Positions 1 through 5,421 are shown, counted from the stretch's first letter. The stretch: DNA of 6,631 nucleotides from an uncultured Bacilli bacterium (GCA_944351315.1 CALVPL010000126.1:1-6631), one strand, 5' to 3'. Notes: a model not told the origin generated them from the letters alone. Program-made: numbers and translations.

Positions 1-412
1 AACCAGCAATTTTACCAGCATTTTTAGTAGCTTGACGTTGAGCATCATTAAAGTATGCTGGAACTGTAATAACCGCTTCTGTTACTTTATCTCCTAAATA
101 GCTTTCTGCATCCGCTTTTAATTTTCCTAAAATCTTAGCAGAAATTTCTTCTGGAGTCCATTCTTTAGAGTTTGCTTCTACTTTTTTTCCTGAACCCATT
201 AAACGTTTAATAGAAGAAATTGTGTTTTTTGGATTCGTAACAGCTTGACGTTTTGCACGATCTCCTACTAATACTTCATCACCTTTAAAAGCGACAACAG
301 ATGGAGTTGTTCTTCCTCCTTCATCGTTCGGGATAACTTGTGGAGTTCCTCCTTCTAAAACAGATACACAACTATTTGTTGTACCTAAATCTATACCTAT
401 AATTTTACTCAT
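1..412 (-). CDS. dnaK: Chaperone DnaK (Hsp70), N-terminal part only
   Basis: Cytosolic ATP-dependent Hsp70 chaperone that works with GrpE and DnaJ in protein folding. Only the first 137 codons are present; the 3' end lies beyond position 1. The ATPase domain starts with the phosphate-1 loop IGIDLGTTNS (residues 5-14), and VTEAVITVPAYFNDAQRQAT (110-129) is the other strongly conserved Hsp70 block. The stretch between about residues 70 and 95 is short, so the insert typical of Gram-negative DnaK is missing, which supports a monoderm host. The ATG at 412-410 is preceded by AGAAAGGA about 11 nt upstream. It is the fourth cistron of the heat-shock operon, 19 nt after orf103, with no promoter of its own visible. 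Regulation is therefore expected from the CIRCE-controlled hrcA promoter. Confidence 0.98.
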   Translation of the reverse strand, partial: MSKIIGIDLGTTNSCVSVLEGGTPQVIPNDEGGRTTPSVVAFKGDEVLVGDRAKRQAVTNPKNTISSIKRLMGSGKKVEANSKEWTPEEISAKILGKLKADAESYLGDKVTEAVITVPAYFNDAQRQATKNAGKIAG

Positions 413-431
413 AATTTTATCTTTCCTTTCT

Positions 432-743
432 TTATTTTCTTGATACCACATTATCAGGATATTCTATTTGAGCAGTATTTTCTTTAATTCTTTCAATAAT
501 TTGATAATATTCTGCTCGAATTTCTGGATAGCTAGAATGTTTTTGATGTAACATTTCATAAGACATTTCAACACTCTCTTCAAGCATTCTTACTGTATCC
601 ATACTTTGTCTAGCTAGATTTTTATAATTTCCATTTGTACTAACAAGCATTTGATAGATACCTGCTAAACTTTTTTCTTCTTCTACTCTCATAATTTTTT
701 GAGCGAGTAAATATTGTTTTACTAAAAAATTTTCGTTATTCAT
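432..743 (-). CDS. Unrecognised 103-residue helical protein between grpE and dnaK
   Basis: I do not recognise the family. The protein is 103 residues, has no Cys or Trp, and shows no signal peptide or membrane segment, so it should be cytosolic. Its composition is rich in Glu, Lys, Met, Leu and Gln and suggests mostly alpha-helix: about residues 5-32 and 42-68, and again 72-92 after an SSYP break (70-73). The ATG at 743-741 overlaps the grpE stop by 8 nt and has AAGGAGG 5 nt upstream, inside the grpE coding end. It is therefore a real, translationally coupled gene rather than a chance frame. dnaK follows 19 nt after its TAA. The standard order in this group is hrcA-grpE-dnaK-dnaJ, so this is an extra cistron. 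A role as a DnaK/GrpE accessory factor is only an inference from position; codon use looks like its neighbours. Confidence 0.85.
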   Translation of the reverse strand: MNNENFLVKQYLLAQKIMRVEEEKSLAGIYQMLVSTNGNYKNLARQSMDTVRMLEESVEMSYEMLHQKHSSYPEIRAEYYQIIERIKENTAQIEYPDNVVSRK

Positions 744-1308
744 TTTGGCCTCCTTCTTCAGTTTGATTTACTTTCACCATTGCTGGTCTTAATACTTTAT
801 CTTTATACATGTAGCCTTTTTGTAAAACATCTAAAACAATGTTGTTTCCAAATTCAGGAGAATGATCTACTAAAACAGCATTCATTTTCATCTCATCAAA
901 AGGCTCATGTAAACATTCGATTTCTGAAACACCGATGCTTTTTAATGATTCGCTCATATTGGCATAAATCATTTTAAAGCCGCTTAAGAATTTACTTACT
1001 TCATCTGTAAGATTTGTATCATCCATGTTGATTGCGTGTTCAAAATTATCTAAAATTGTCAACATAGAAACAATAACTGTTTCGCCGTCGTATTTTAATA
1101 GTCTAGAACGTTCTTCATCAGATCTACGACGCATATTTTGCATTTCAGCAGATAATCTTAAGATTTTTTCATTTTGAGCTGCAAGTTCTTCTTTAAGATG
1201 CTTTATTTCCTCATTGTTTTTATGATGTTCTTTTTTCTTTTTCTTTTCTACAGTTGCAGCTTTTTTTTCTTCTTCCATAACTTCTGTATTTTTTTCTTCC
1301 TTATCCAT
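736..1308 (-). CDS. grpE: GrpE, nucleotide exchange factor of DnaK
   Basis: GrpE releases ADP from DnaK and acts in the cytosol as a dimer. The protein has 190 residues, normal for the family. Residues 1-35 are a charged, disordered Lys/Glu tail with a KKKKK run. Residues 36-95 form the long coiled coil, with KILRLSAEMQNMRRR at 48-62, followed by the helical-bundle part. The C-terminal beta domain carries the family signature, FDEMKMNAV (137-145) and VLQKGY..K.KVLRPAMVKV (161-180). The His usual in the FDPNLHxAV block is replaced, as also occurs in other divergent members. The ATG at 1308-1306 has AGGAGG 6 nt upstream and overlaps the hrcA stop by 8 nt, so translation is likely coupled. The stop in turn overlaps orf103. 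Confidence 0.97.
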   Translation of the reverse strand: MDKEEKNTEVMEEEKKAATVEKKKKKEHHKNNEEIKHLKEELAAQNEKILRLSAEMQNMRRRSDEERSRLLKYDGETVIVSMLTILDNFEHAINMDDTNLTDEVSKFLSGFKMIYANMSESLKSIGVSEIECLHEPFDEMKMNAVLVDHSPEFGNNIVLDVLQKGYMYKDKVLRPAMVKVNQTEEGGQNE

Positions 1309-2314
1309 TTTTTTCCTCCTTGTTTAGCTCTTTATTAATAAAGGATAAAAGTCCGACTACTCGATCATATTCCATTCTCTTTGGACCGATGATGGCAATG
1401 GTTCCTTCAGAGCCGTTTTTGTGATACGTTGTTTTAATCACTGTTACATTTGGATCAAATTCACTATCTTTACCAATATAGATATTGACTCCATCTTTTC
1501 CATCGTTTTGATCAATTTTTTCAATTAGACTTGGATCTTCGAATTTGGTCATGATCCTCCTAATTTCTTCTACATCATTGTATTCAGGTTCTTGAAGCAA
1601 TAAGTTTTTACCACTTACATGAACTGTTTCATTTGCTTTTGTTGCAAAATCACTGAATGTTTTAGAGAATATAGAATATATTGTTTCATATTGTTCAATT
1701 TTATTGGCGATGATTGGTTTTATATCATATTCCAATCTTTCTGAAACTTCATTAATAGGTGTACCAATTAACAGCTTATTAATGATTTCACAGGTTTTTA
1801 CTACTTCTTGCATATGAATGGTTGTTGGTAGTGTAAACTGCTTATTTTGAACAATTCCTTTATCTGTACATACAATGGCAACCAAATGTCCTTCTTTTAA
1901 AGGAATTACACTTACTTGTTGCAAAGTATTTTCGTTACTATTTTTTCCTAAAACGATACTTGTATAATTGGTCATTTCACTAATGATTTCCACACAAGCT
2001 TCAATCGCATCCGATAAAGCAAGTTCATGATTTCGAAAAATCGTTTGCAATTTGCGAGCATCTTTATCAGATAATTCTTTCGGCTGCATCAAATTTGCTA
2101 CATAGTATTTATACCCATTTTCTGAAGGAATTCGACCAGAAGAAATATGATTTTTTTCTAAATAGCCTAACTCTTCTAAATGAGCCATCTCATTACGAAT
2201 TGTCGCCGATGAGCACTTTAATTTCTGACAAAGGGATTTACTGCCAACAGGCTTAGCTGTTGCAATATAGGATTCGACAATTTCTTTTAATAATCGTTCT
2301 TGTCTATTATTCAC
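1301..2314 (-). CDS. hrcA: Heat-inducible transcription repressor HrcA
   Basis: HrcA is the dimeric repressor that binds CIRCE operators and is lost from DNA during heat shock when the GroE chaperonin is occupied. With the start chosen here it has 337 residues, as usual for the family. The N-terminal winged helix is clear: RQERLLKEIVESYI (4-17), PVGSKSL (22-28), recognition helix SSATIRNEMAHLEELGYL (35-52) and the wing SSGRIPSENGYKYYV (58-72). The remainder is the GAF-like and dimerisation region, with IAIIGPKRMEYDRVVGLL near the C-terminus. I chose the GTG at 2314-2312 because AGAGG lies exactly 7 nt upstream and homologues start just before the RQ motif. The in-frame TTG at 2347 would put the start inside the operator, only a few bases from the predicted transcription start. 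It is the first gene of the operon and should be self-repressed. Confidence 0.95.
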   Translation of the reverse strand: MNNRQERLLKEIVESYIATAKPVGSKSLCQKLKCSSATIRNEMAHLEELGYLEKNHISSGRIPSENGYKYYVANLMQPKELSDKDARKLQTIFRNHELALSDAIEACVEIISEMTNYTSIVLGKNSNENTLQQVSVIPLKEGHLVAIVCTDKGIVQNKQFTLPTTIHMQEVVKTCEIINKLLIGTPINEVSERLEYDIKPIIANKIEQYETIYSIFSKTFSDFATKANETVHVSGKNLLLQEPEYNDVEEIRRIMTKFEDPSLIEKIDQNDGKDGVNIYIGKDSEFDPNVTVIKTTYHKNGSEGTIAIIGPKRMEYDRVVGLLSFINKELNKEEKNG

Positions 2315-2321
2315 ATCCTCA

Positions 2322-2326
2322 CCTCT
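2322..2326 (-). promoter_or_regulatory. Ribosome binding site that fixes the hrcA start
   Basis: The minus strand reads AGAGG, then 7 nt (TGAGGAT), then GTG. This ideal spacing supports GTG at 2314 over the longer TTG frame beginning at 2347. Confidence 0.75.
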
Positions 2327-2327
2327 T

Positions 2328-2354
2328 TTAGCACTCTCATCATTCAAATGCTAC
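2328..2354. promoter_or_regulatory. CIRCE operator, downstream copy
   Basis: Plus-strand reading: TTAGCACTC (2328-2336), 9-nt spacer, AAATGCTAC (2346-2354). Against the HrcA consensus TTAGCACTC-N9-GAGTGCTAA the left arm is perfect (9/9) and the right arm matches 6/9. It begins at about the predicted transcription start of hrcA and covers the initial transcribed region, the classical CIRCE position. Confidence 0.85.
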
Positions 2355-2358
2355 CAGT

Positions 2359-2387
2359 ATTATATTATGCAATTTAGCACTTGTCAA
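2359..2387 (-). promoter_or_regulatory. Consensus housekeeping-sigma promoter of the hrcA-grpE-orf103-dnaK operon
   Basis: Both elements match the consensus exactly: -35 TTGACA at 2387-2382, a 17-nt spacer, and -10 TATAAT at 2364-2359. Transcription should begin near 2352, leaving a leader of roughly 38 nt before the GTG of hrcA. The -35 lies inside the upstream CIRCE and the start region inside the downstream CIRCE, so this strong promoter is expected to be held down by HrcA. Confidence 0.9.
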
Positions 2388-2400
2388 TACCATTTGCTAA
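2374..2400. promoter_or_regulatory. CIRCE operator, upstream copy over the -35
   Basis: Plus-strand reading: TTAGCACTT (2374-2382), 9-nt spacer, ATTTGCTAA (2392-2400). The arms match the CIRCE consensus 8/9 and 6/9, and the spacer has the required length. It completely covers the -35 hexamer of the hrcA promoter. Its centre is 46 bp from that of the second CIRCE. Confidence 0.8.
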
Positions 2401-2412
2401 CTTTTTTGCGGT

Positions 2413-2781
2413 TTAATAATATGTAATATTTATTGTTCTGAAAAAAGGATGCTCCTCTATAGAGATTTCAAAAGACATTTCAGGATATTTGGAATGAATT
2501 TCCTCTTCTAAGTTCTTTTTATATTCTTCTAGACTTTCTTTATTCATAAAGGTTCGAAAGGAAGCTGTAGATGCACAACACTCACCGACAAAACAAGAAT
2601 TTTCGGGCAAAGGAATCTCTACTTTATTTTTTAGAGTATAACTATTTTGAGTGTAAAAAGTTTGACATCTTCTACCTAAAATATCACGCGGATTTAAAAA
2701 GACATTCCAAATCACTAGAATTAGGACAATAAGGAAAAGGCAAATTACAACCCACCAATATTTTTTTAAAGCTTTTTTCAT
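2413..2781 (-). CDS. Unrecognised small membrane-anchored protein with four extracytoplasmic cysteines
   Basis: I do not recognise the family. The 122 residues open with a Lys-rich start (MKKALKK), then one hydrophobic segment at about 9-30 that should serve as an uncleaved signal anchor, N-in/C-out by the positive-inside rule. The soluble part outside the membrane holds Cys39, Cys63, Cys68 and Cys69 (in a GECC motif), which could form disulfides. It ends in an amphipathic helix (82-97) followed by predicted beta strands (about 101-122, ending ITYY). The ATG at 2781-2779 has AAAGGAG 8 nt upstream, so the gene is translated from a proper site. It stands alone between the tsf terminator and the hrcA operator region. 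No terminator is visible after its TAA, so readthrough into hrcA is possible. Function unknown. Confidence 0.8.
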   Translation of the reverse strand: MKKALKKYWWVVICLFLIVLILVIWNVFLNPRDILGRRCQTFYTQNSYTLKNKVEIPLPENSCFVGECCASTASFRTFMNKESLEEYKKNLEEEIHSKYPEMSFEISIEEHPFFRTINITYY

Positions 2782-2801
2782 TCAAATTGCTCCTTTTTTA
2801 T

Positions 2802-2810
2802 AGGATAACA
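2802..2810 (-). promoter_or_regulatory. Possible extended -10 promoter for the small membrane protein
   Basis: The minus strand reads TG-T-TATCCT (2810-2802), an extended -10 arrangement, without a convincing -35. It lies downstream of the tsf terminator and just before the AAAGGAG site. A promoter is needed somewhere in 2782-2860, and this is the best candidate, but it is weak. Confidence 0.3.
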
Positions 2811-2860
2811 TAAACAAATATTTAGGCTAGTTTTTTACTTACTGTTGACATTTTTTTGAC

Positions 2861-2890
2861 AAAAAAAGACCAAGAAATTTCTTTCTTGGC
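2861..2890 (-). terminator. Intrinsic terminator of the rpsB-tsf operon
   Basis: On the minus strand an 8-bp perfect stem CCAAGAAA/TTTCTTGG (2889-2882 with 2877-2870) is closed by a GAAA tetraloop and extended by a G-U pair. After one C it runs into seven T (2867-2861). It starts 9 nt after the tsf stop codon. Confidence 0.92.
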
Positions 2891-2898
2891 TAATTAAA

Positions 2899-3774
2899 TT
2901 AGTTTCCTTTTATTTGGCTCATTACTTCAGCTGCAAAATCATCGTTTTTCTTTTCGATTCCTTCGCCAACTTCATAACGAATTGCTTTTACGATTTCGCC
3001 ACCATTGTTTTTTACATAAGTAGCTACAGAAATACCACTATCTTTAATGAAAGCTTGTTCAGTAAGACAAATTTCTTTAAAGAATTTTTGAATTCTTCCT
3101 TCAACCATTTTTTCAGCAATCTCAGCAGGTTTTCCTTCATTCATTGCTGCTTCTTTTTGAATTTCTCTTTCACGTGATACAACGCTTTCTGGTACATCTT
3201 TAATGAATGTATATTCAGGTTTCATCGCTGCTTGTTGCATTGCAACATCTTTAGCTACTTCTTCGTTTGCTCCTTTAACTACGACAAGACTTGCAATTTT
3301 GCCACCCATATGAATATAGATACCAAAATGTTCATCTTCATTTAAAGAAACACTTTCAAAACGTCTAAAAGATAATTTTTCACCAATTTTAGCAATTTTA
3401 GCAACTAATAAATCTTTTAGAGTTTCACCATTATATGGTAAAGCTAATGCTTCGTCCATAGTTGTAGCTTCACTATTTAAAATCGTTGTTCCGATTTCTT
3501 TAACTAACTCTTGGAATTCTTCGTTTTTACTAACGAAATCTGTTTCAGAATTTACTTCTAAAATAACAGCTTTTTTCTCGTTAGCATAAATTCCAGCTAA
3601 TCCTTCTGCAGCGATACGGCTTTCTTTTTTAGAAGCTTTTAAGATACCTTTTTCTCTTAAATAATCTTCTGCAGCAGCCATATCTCCATTTGTTTCAACT
3701 AAAGCCTTTTTGCAATCAAGCATTCCTGCTCCAGTTTTTTCTCTTAATTCTTTGACCATTTGGGCCGTAACCAT
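2899..3774 (-). CDS. tsf: Translation elongation factor Ts
   Basis: EF-Ts recharges EF-Tu by exchanging GDP for GTP during elongation, in the cytosol. The protein has 291 residues, normal for the family. The N-terminal UBA-like domain shows the first signature KELREKTGAGMLDCKKAL (8-25), and the core shows the second, EVNSETDFVSKN (73-84). The TDFV of the second signature (78-81) inserts near the nucleotide-binding site of EF-Tu. Later core blocks include the MQQAAMKPEY stretch and the GEGIEKK segment near the C-terminus. I chose the ATG at 3774-3772 because AGAAAGGG ends 8 nt upstream and family members begin M-x-(I/V)-TAQ. The in-frame GTG at 3783 directly abuts that Shine-Dalgarno sequence and cannot be used. 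It is second in the operon after rpsB, with a 20-nt gap, and is followed by a terminator. Confidence 0.97.
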   Translation of the reverse strand: MVTAQMVKELREKTGAGMLDCKKALVETNGDMAAAEDYLREKGILKASKKESRIAAEGLAGIYANEKKAVILEVNSETDFVSKNEEFQELVKEIGTTILNSEATTMDEALALPYNGETLKDLLVAKIAKIGEKLSFRRFESVSLNEDEHFGIYIHMGGKIASLVVVKGANEEVAKDVAMQQAAMKPEYTFIKDVPESVVSREREIQKEAAMNEGKPAEIAEKMVEGRIQKFFKEICLTEQAFIKDSGISVATYVKNNGGEIVKAIRYEVGEGIEKKNDDFAAEVMSQIKGN

Positions 3775-3782
3775 TAAACTCA

Positions 3783-3790
3783 CCCTTTCT
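3783..3790 (-). promoter_or_regulatory. Ribosome binding site that fixes the tsf start
   Basis: AGAAAGGG on the minus strand (3790-3783), followed by 8 nt (TGAGTTTA) and ATG. The same bases leave no spacer for the upstream in-frame GTG at 3783-3781, which therefore is not the start. Confidence 0.75.
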
Positions 3791-3794
3791 TTTT

Positions 3795-4745
3795 TTATTT
3801 AGATAAAGCTTCTAATAGCTCATCTTTTTTCATTGCTGAGTATCCTTTGATGCCGCTCTCTTTAGCTAAAGCTTTTAACTCAGCTAATGTTTTTGTACTA
3901 TAATCTTCTGTTTCTTCTTTTGACTCTTCGACAACAGTTTCTTCTACTTCTTTTTCTTCTTTAGTTGCTTCAACTTTTGGTTGTTTTTCTACTTTTTCTT
4001 TTTTAGCAGTTTTTTCGTTTTTTGAAGCATCTTTTTCTTCTTCTATTGTATAATCAACTAATTCTAGATGGTTTACTTCACAAATTGCGTTTGTTAATGC
4101 TCCTAAGACAACTTTAATTGAACGAACAGCATCATCGTTACCTGGTAATACATAATCTACTGTATCTGGATCACAATTGGTATCAATAAGTCCAAATACT
4201 GGAATATTTAATTTACGAGCTTCACGAATTGCATTTTCTTCTTTTTTAGAATCTACAATAAATAAAGCTTGAGGTAATTTTACCATTCCACGAATACCAG
4301 CAAGTAAACGATTTAATTTGTCGTATTCTTTCTTTAATTTAATTACTTCTTTTTTAGGTAATACTTCAAAAATACCATCTTTTTCCATTTTTTCAATTTC
4401 TTCAAGACGATTTACTCTCTTGCGAATTGTTCTAAAGTTTGTTAAGGTACCACCAAGCCAACGTTCATTAACATAGTAAGAATTGCTTCTTAAAGCTTCT
4501 TCTTTTACTACTTCACCAGCTTGTTTTTTAGTACCTACATAAAGAAATGTTCCTCCATTTTGTGCAATAGATTTAATTTCTTCGTATGCACGTTCCATAC
4601 ATTCAACTGTCTTATCAAGATCAATAATATAAATATCATCTCTTGATCCAAAAATATAAGGTTTCATCTTAGGATTCCATCTTTTTGTTTGATGCCCAAA
4701 ATGAACTCCAGCTTCTAATAATACATTTTTAGAAACTACGGCCAT
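3795..4745 (-). CDS. rpsB: Ribosomal protein S2 (uS2) with a C-terminal Rho_N/SAP-like extension
   Basis: S2 is a late-binding 30S subunit protein that also helps dock S1. The core (about residues 1-230) is typical: LLEAGVHFGHQTKRWNPKM (9-27), FLYVGTKKQA, NERWLGGTLTNF, LPQALFIVDSKKE and IPVFGLIDTNCDPD. The total of 316 residues is well above the usual 230-260. After the core comes a Lys/Glu-rich low-complexity linker (about 237-284), then KTLAELKALAKESGIKGYSA plus MKKDELLEAL (285-314). That last stretch has the two-helix pattern of the Rho N-terminal (SAP-like) motif known from transcription factor Rho, and suggests an added nucleic-acid-binding module. The ATG at 4745-4743 has AAGGAGG 8 nt upstream. 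It is the first gene of rpsB-tsf and has its own promoter and a structured leader. Confidence 0.97.
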   Translation of the reverse strand: MAVVSKNVLLEAGVHFGHQTKRWNPKMKPYIFGSRDDIYIIDLDKTVECMERAYEEIKSIAQNGGTFLYVGTKKQAGEVVKEEALRSNSYYVNERWLGGTLTNFRTIRKRVNRLEEIEKMEKDGIFEVLPKKEVIKLKKEYDKLNRLLAGIRGMVKLPQALFIVDSKKEENAIREARKLNIPVFGLIDTNCDPDTVDYVLPGNDDAVRSIKVVLGALTNAICEVNHLELVDYTIEEEKDASKNEKTAKKEKVEKQPKVEATKEEKEVEETVVEESKEETEDYSTKTLAELKALAKESGIKGYSAMKKDELLEALSK

Positions 4746-4860
4746 AAAAACATCCTCCTTCGTTAATCTTCTGCCTAGATCTCTTCACCTTTTTCACTCG
4801 ATGCCACGAGCACTCGAAAAAGATAATCCCTAGTGCATGTCTATTTGCTTTTAAAAAGCC
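4746..4860 (-). promoter_or_regulatory. Structured 5' leader of rpsB, candidate ribosomal-protein autoregulatory RNA
   Basis: About 115 nt lie between the predicted transcription start and the rpsB ATG. The leader can form a long imperfect hairpin: CTTTTTC (4822-4816) with GAAAAAG (4795-4789), then CTCG (4810-4807) with CGAG (4800-4797) around a TGGCAT loop, with a GAGTG bulge on the 5' arm. CTAG arms just outside (at about 4833-4830 and 4778-4775) could close an internal loop. No T-run follows, so it is not a terminator. S2 represses its own mRNA in other bacteria; whether this RNA does so is inference, and I do not recognise a known family. Confidence 0.5.
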
Positions 4861-4866
4861 AAGTCT

Positions 4867-4895
4867 ATTGTATCAAATATCTTTATTTTGAACAA
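4867..4895 (-). promoter_or_regulatory. Promoter of rpsB-tsf
   Basis: -35 TTGTTC (4895-4890), 17-nt spacer, -10 TACAAT (4872-4867) with the extended TG at 4875-4874. The start should fall near 4860. The -35 and spacer lie inside the last codons of the PemK-like gene, and the -10 begins right after its TGA. Confidence 0.85.
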
Positions 4896-5358
4896 GAAAA
4901 AAACGTTTATTTTGCATTTTTTTCAGGATTTTTGTTAAAATTTTTTCAACTTCTTTTCTTTCATAGTACCCGATCGGATACAAAAATTGTTCTTTTTCAA
5001 CTTTTATAGGAAGTTCTATTCGAATAAAAGAAGGTTTTAAAAGACCTGTGTTTTTTAAGTTTTTCATTTTCATTCGGCTATATGAATCTTCTTGAGTAGT
5101 GATTTTTAAAACATAATAATTCTTTTTATCTCCTTTCATAAAGTGTTCATGCGTATCATCTACAACGAGAACTGGCCGGTGCATCGTTTTAAAGGTAATT
5201 TGTTTTCCAACGACTAAAACGGGAATTTTGCAAATCCATATTTCCCCAAATAAAGGAGAACTAAAAGAAATGGTTTCTTCGCCAATTTCATTTTGTAAAA
5301 ACAATTCGAGTATTTTTTTCTGAATGAATTTATATTCTTTTTCGTTCAATATTTCCAT
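4873..5358 (-). CDS. PemK/MazF-like protein without a visible antitoxin
   Basis: Probable member of the PemK/MazF fold, whose best known members are sequence-specific endoribonucleases of type II toxin-antitoxin systems. It has 161 residues, more than the typical 110-120, because of an N-terminal helical region (about 1-30). The fold's landmarks appear in order: GEIW (38-41), RPVLVV (61-66), the YVLKITTQ strand (82-89, matching the PITS-type strand), GLLKPSFIRI (105-114) and a closing IGYY..KEVEKIL (about 128-139). Arg61 and Thr87/Thr88 are candidates for the catalytic Arg and Thr/Ser. No antitoxin gene lies on either side: trxA with its terminator is upstream and rpsB downstream. The ATG at 5358 has no Shine-Dalgarno sequence and sits 6 nt after a -10, so the mRNA is probably leaderless. 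It may be a regulatory or housekeeping relative rather than a toxin. Family assignment is from motif pattern only. Confidence 0.65.
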   Translation of the reverse strand: MEILNEKEYKFIQKKILELFLQNEIGEETISFSSPLFGEIWICKIPVLVVGKQITFKTMHRPVLVVDDTHEHFMKGDKKNYYVLKITTQEDSYSRMKMKNLKNTGLLKPSFIRIELPIKVEKEQFLYPIGYYERKEVEKILTKILKKMQNKRFFLVQNKDI

Positions 5359-5364
5359 AAATAA

Positions 5365-5393
5365 ATTGTATCAAAAGAATGGAGATTTCGCAA
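5365..5393 (-). promoter_or_regulatory. Promoter of the PemK-like gene, predicting a leaderless mRNA
   Basis: -35 TTGCGA (5393-5388), 17-nt spacer, extended -10 TGA-TACAAT (hexamer 5370-5365). Only six bases separate the -10 from the ATG at 5358, so transcription should begin at or within a base or two of the start codon. The -35 overlaps the T-tract of the trxA terminator. Confidence 0.75.
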
Positions 5394-5419
5394 AAAAAGA
5401 CTCAGTAAATTCTGAGTCT
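5392..5419 (-). terminator. Intrinsic terminator of cvpA-trxA
   Basis: Minus strand: AGACTCAG (5419-5412), loop AATTTA, CTGAGTCT (5405-5398), an 8-bp perfect stem followed directly by further T residues down to 5392. It begins 3 nt after the trxA stop codon. Confidence 0.92.
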
Positions 5420-5421
5420 CT

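Noticed and set aside
780..977. Open frame on the plus strand opposite grpE
   Set aside because: It lies wholly antisense to a clear gene, without a ribosome binding site or recognisable protein. The same applies to plus-strand frames at 2914-3177 (opposite tsf) and 6081-6308 (opposite cvpA).
2315..2347. A longer HrcA reading frame starting at TTG 2347
   Set aside because: It would start inside the CIRCE and only about 5 nt from the predicted transcription start, with no ribosome binding site. The GTG at 2314 has AGAGG at 7 nt and matches where homologues begin.
2845..2860. TTGACA followed by TTTTTTTGAC on the plus strand, a possible plus-strand promoter or short direct repeat
   Set aside because: There is no -10 at the right distance and no plus-strand gene downstream. 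The repeat is a by-product of A/T tracts around the tsf terminator.
3775..3783. A GTG start for EF-Ts, three codons upstream
   Set aside because: Its only possible Shine-Dalgarno sequence abuts the GTG, whereas the same AGAAAGGG is 8 nt from the ATG at 3774, which gives the standard EF-Ts N-terminus.
4795..4816. Direct repeat CGAGTG in the rpsB leader as a protein operator
   Set aside because: The two copies are better explained by the strands of the imperfect hairpin, and the site lies well downstream of the transcription start with no other repeat copies.
4746..4875. TGA at 4875-4873 read as Trp (Mycoplasma code), extending the PemK-like frame through the rpsB leader
   Set aside because: The frame does stay open to the rpsB start region, but Trp is TGG in S2 and thioredoxin and no in-frame TGA interrupts any gene here. 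The stretch also holds the rpsB -10 and leader hairpin, so TGA is a normal stop.
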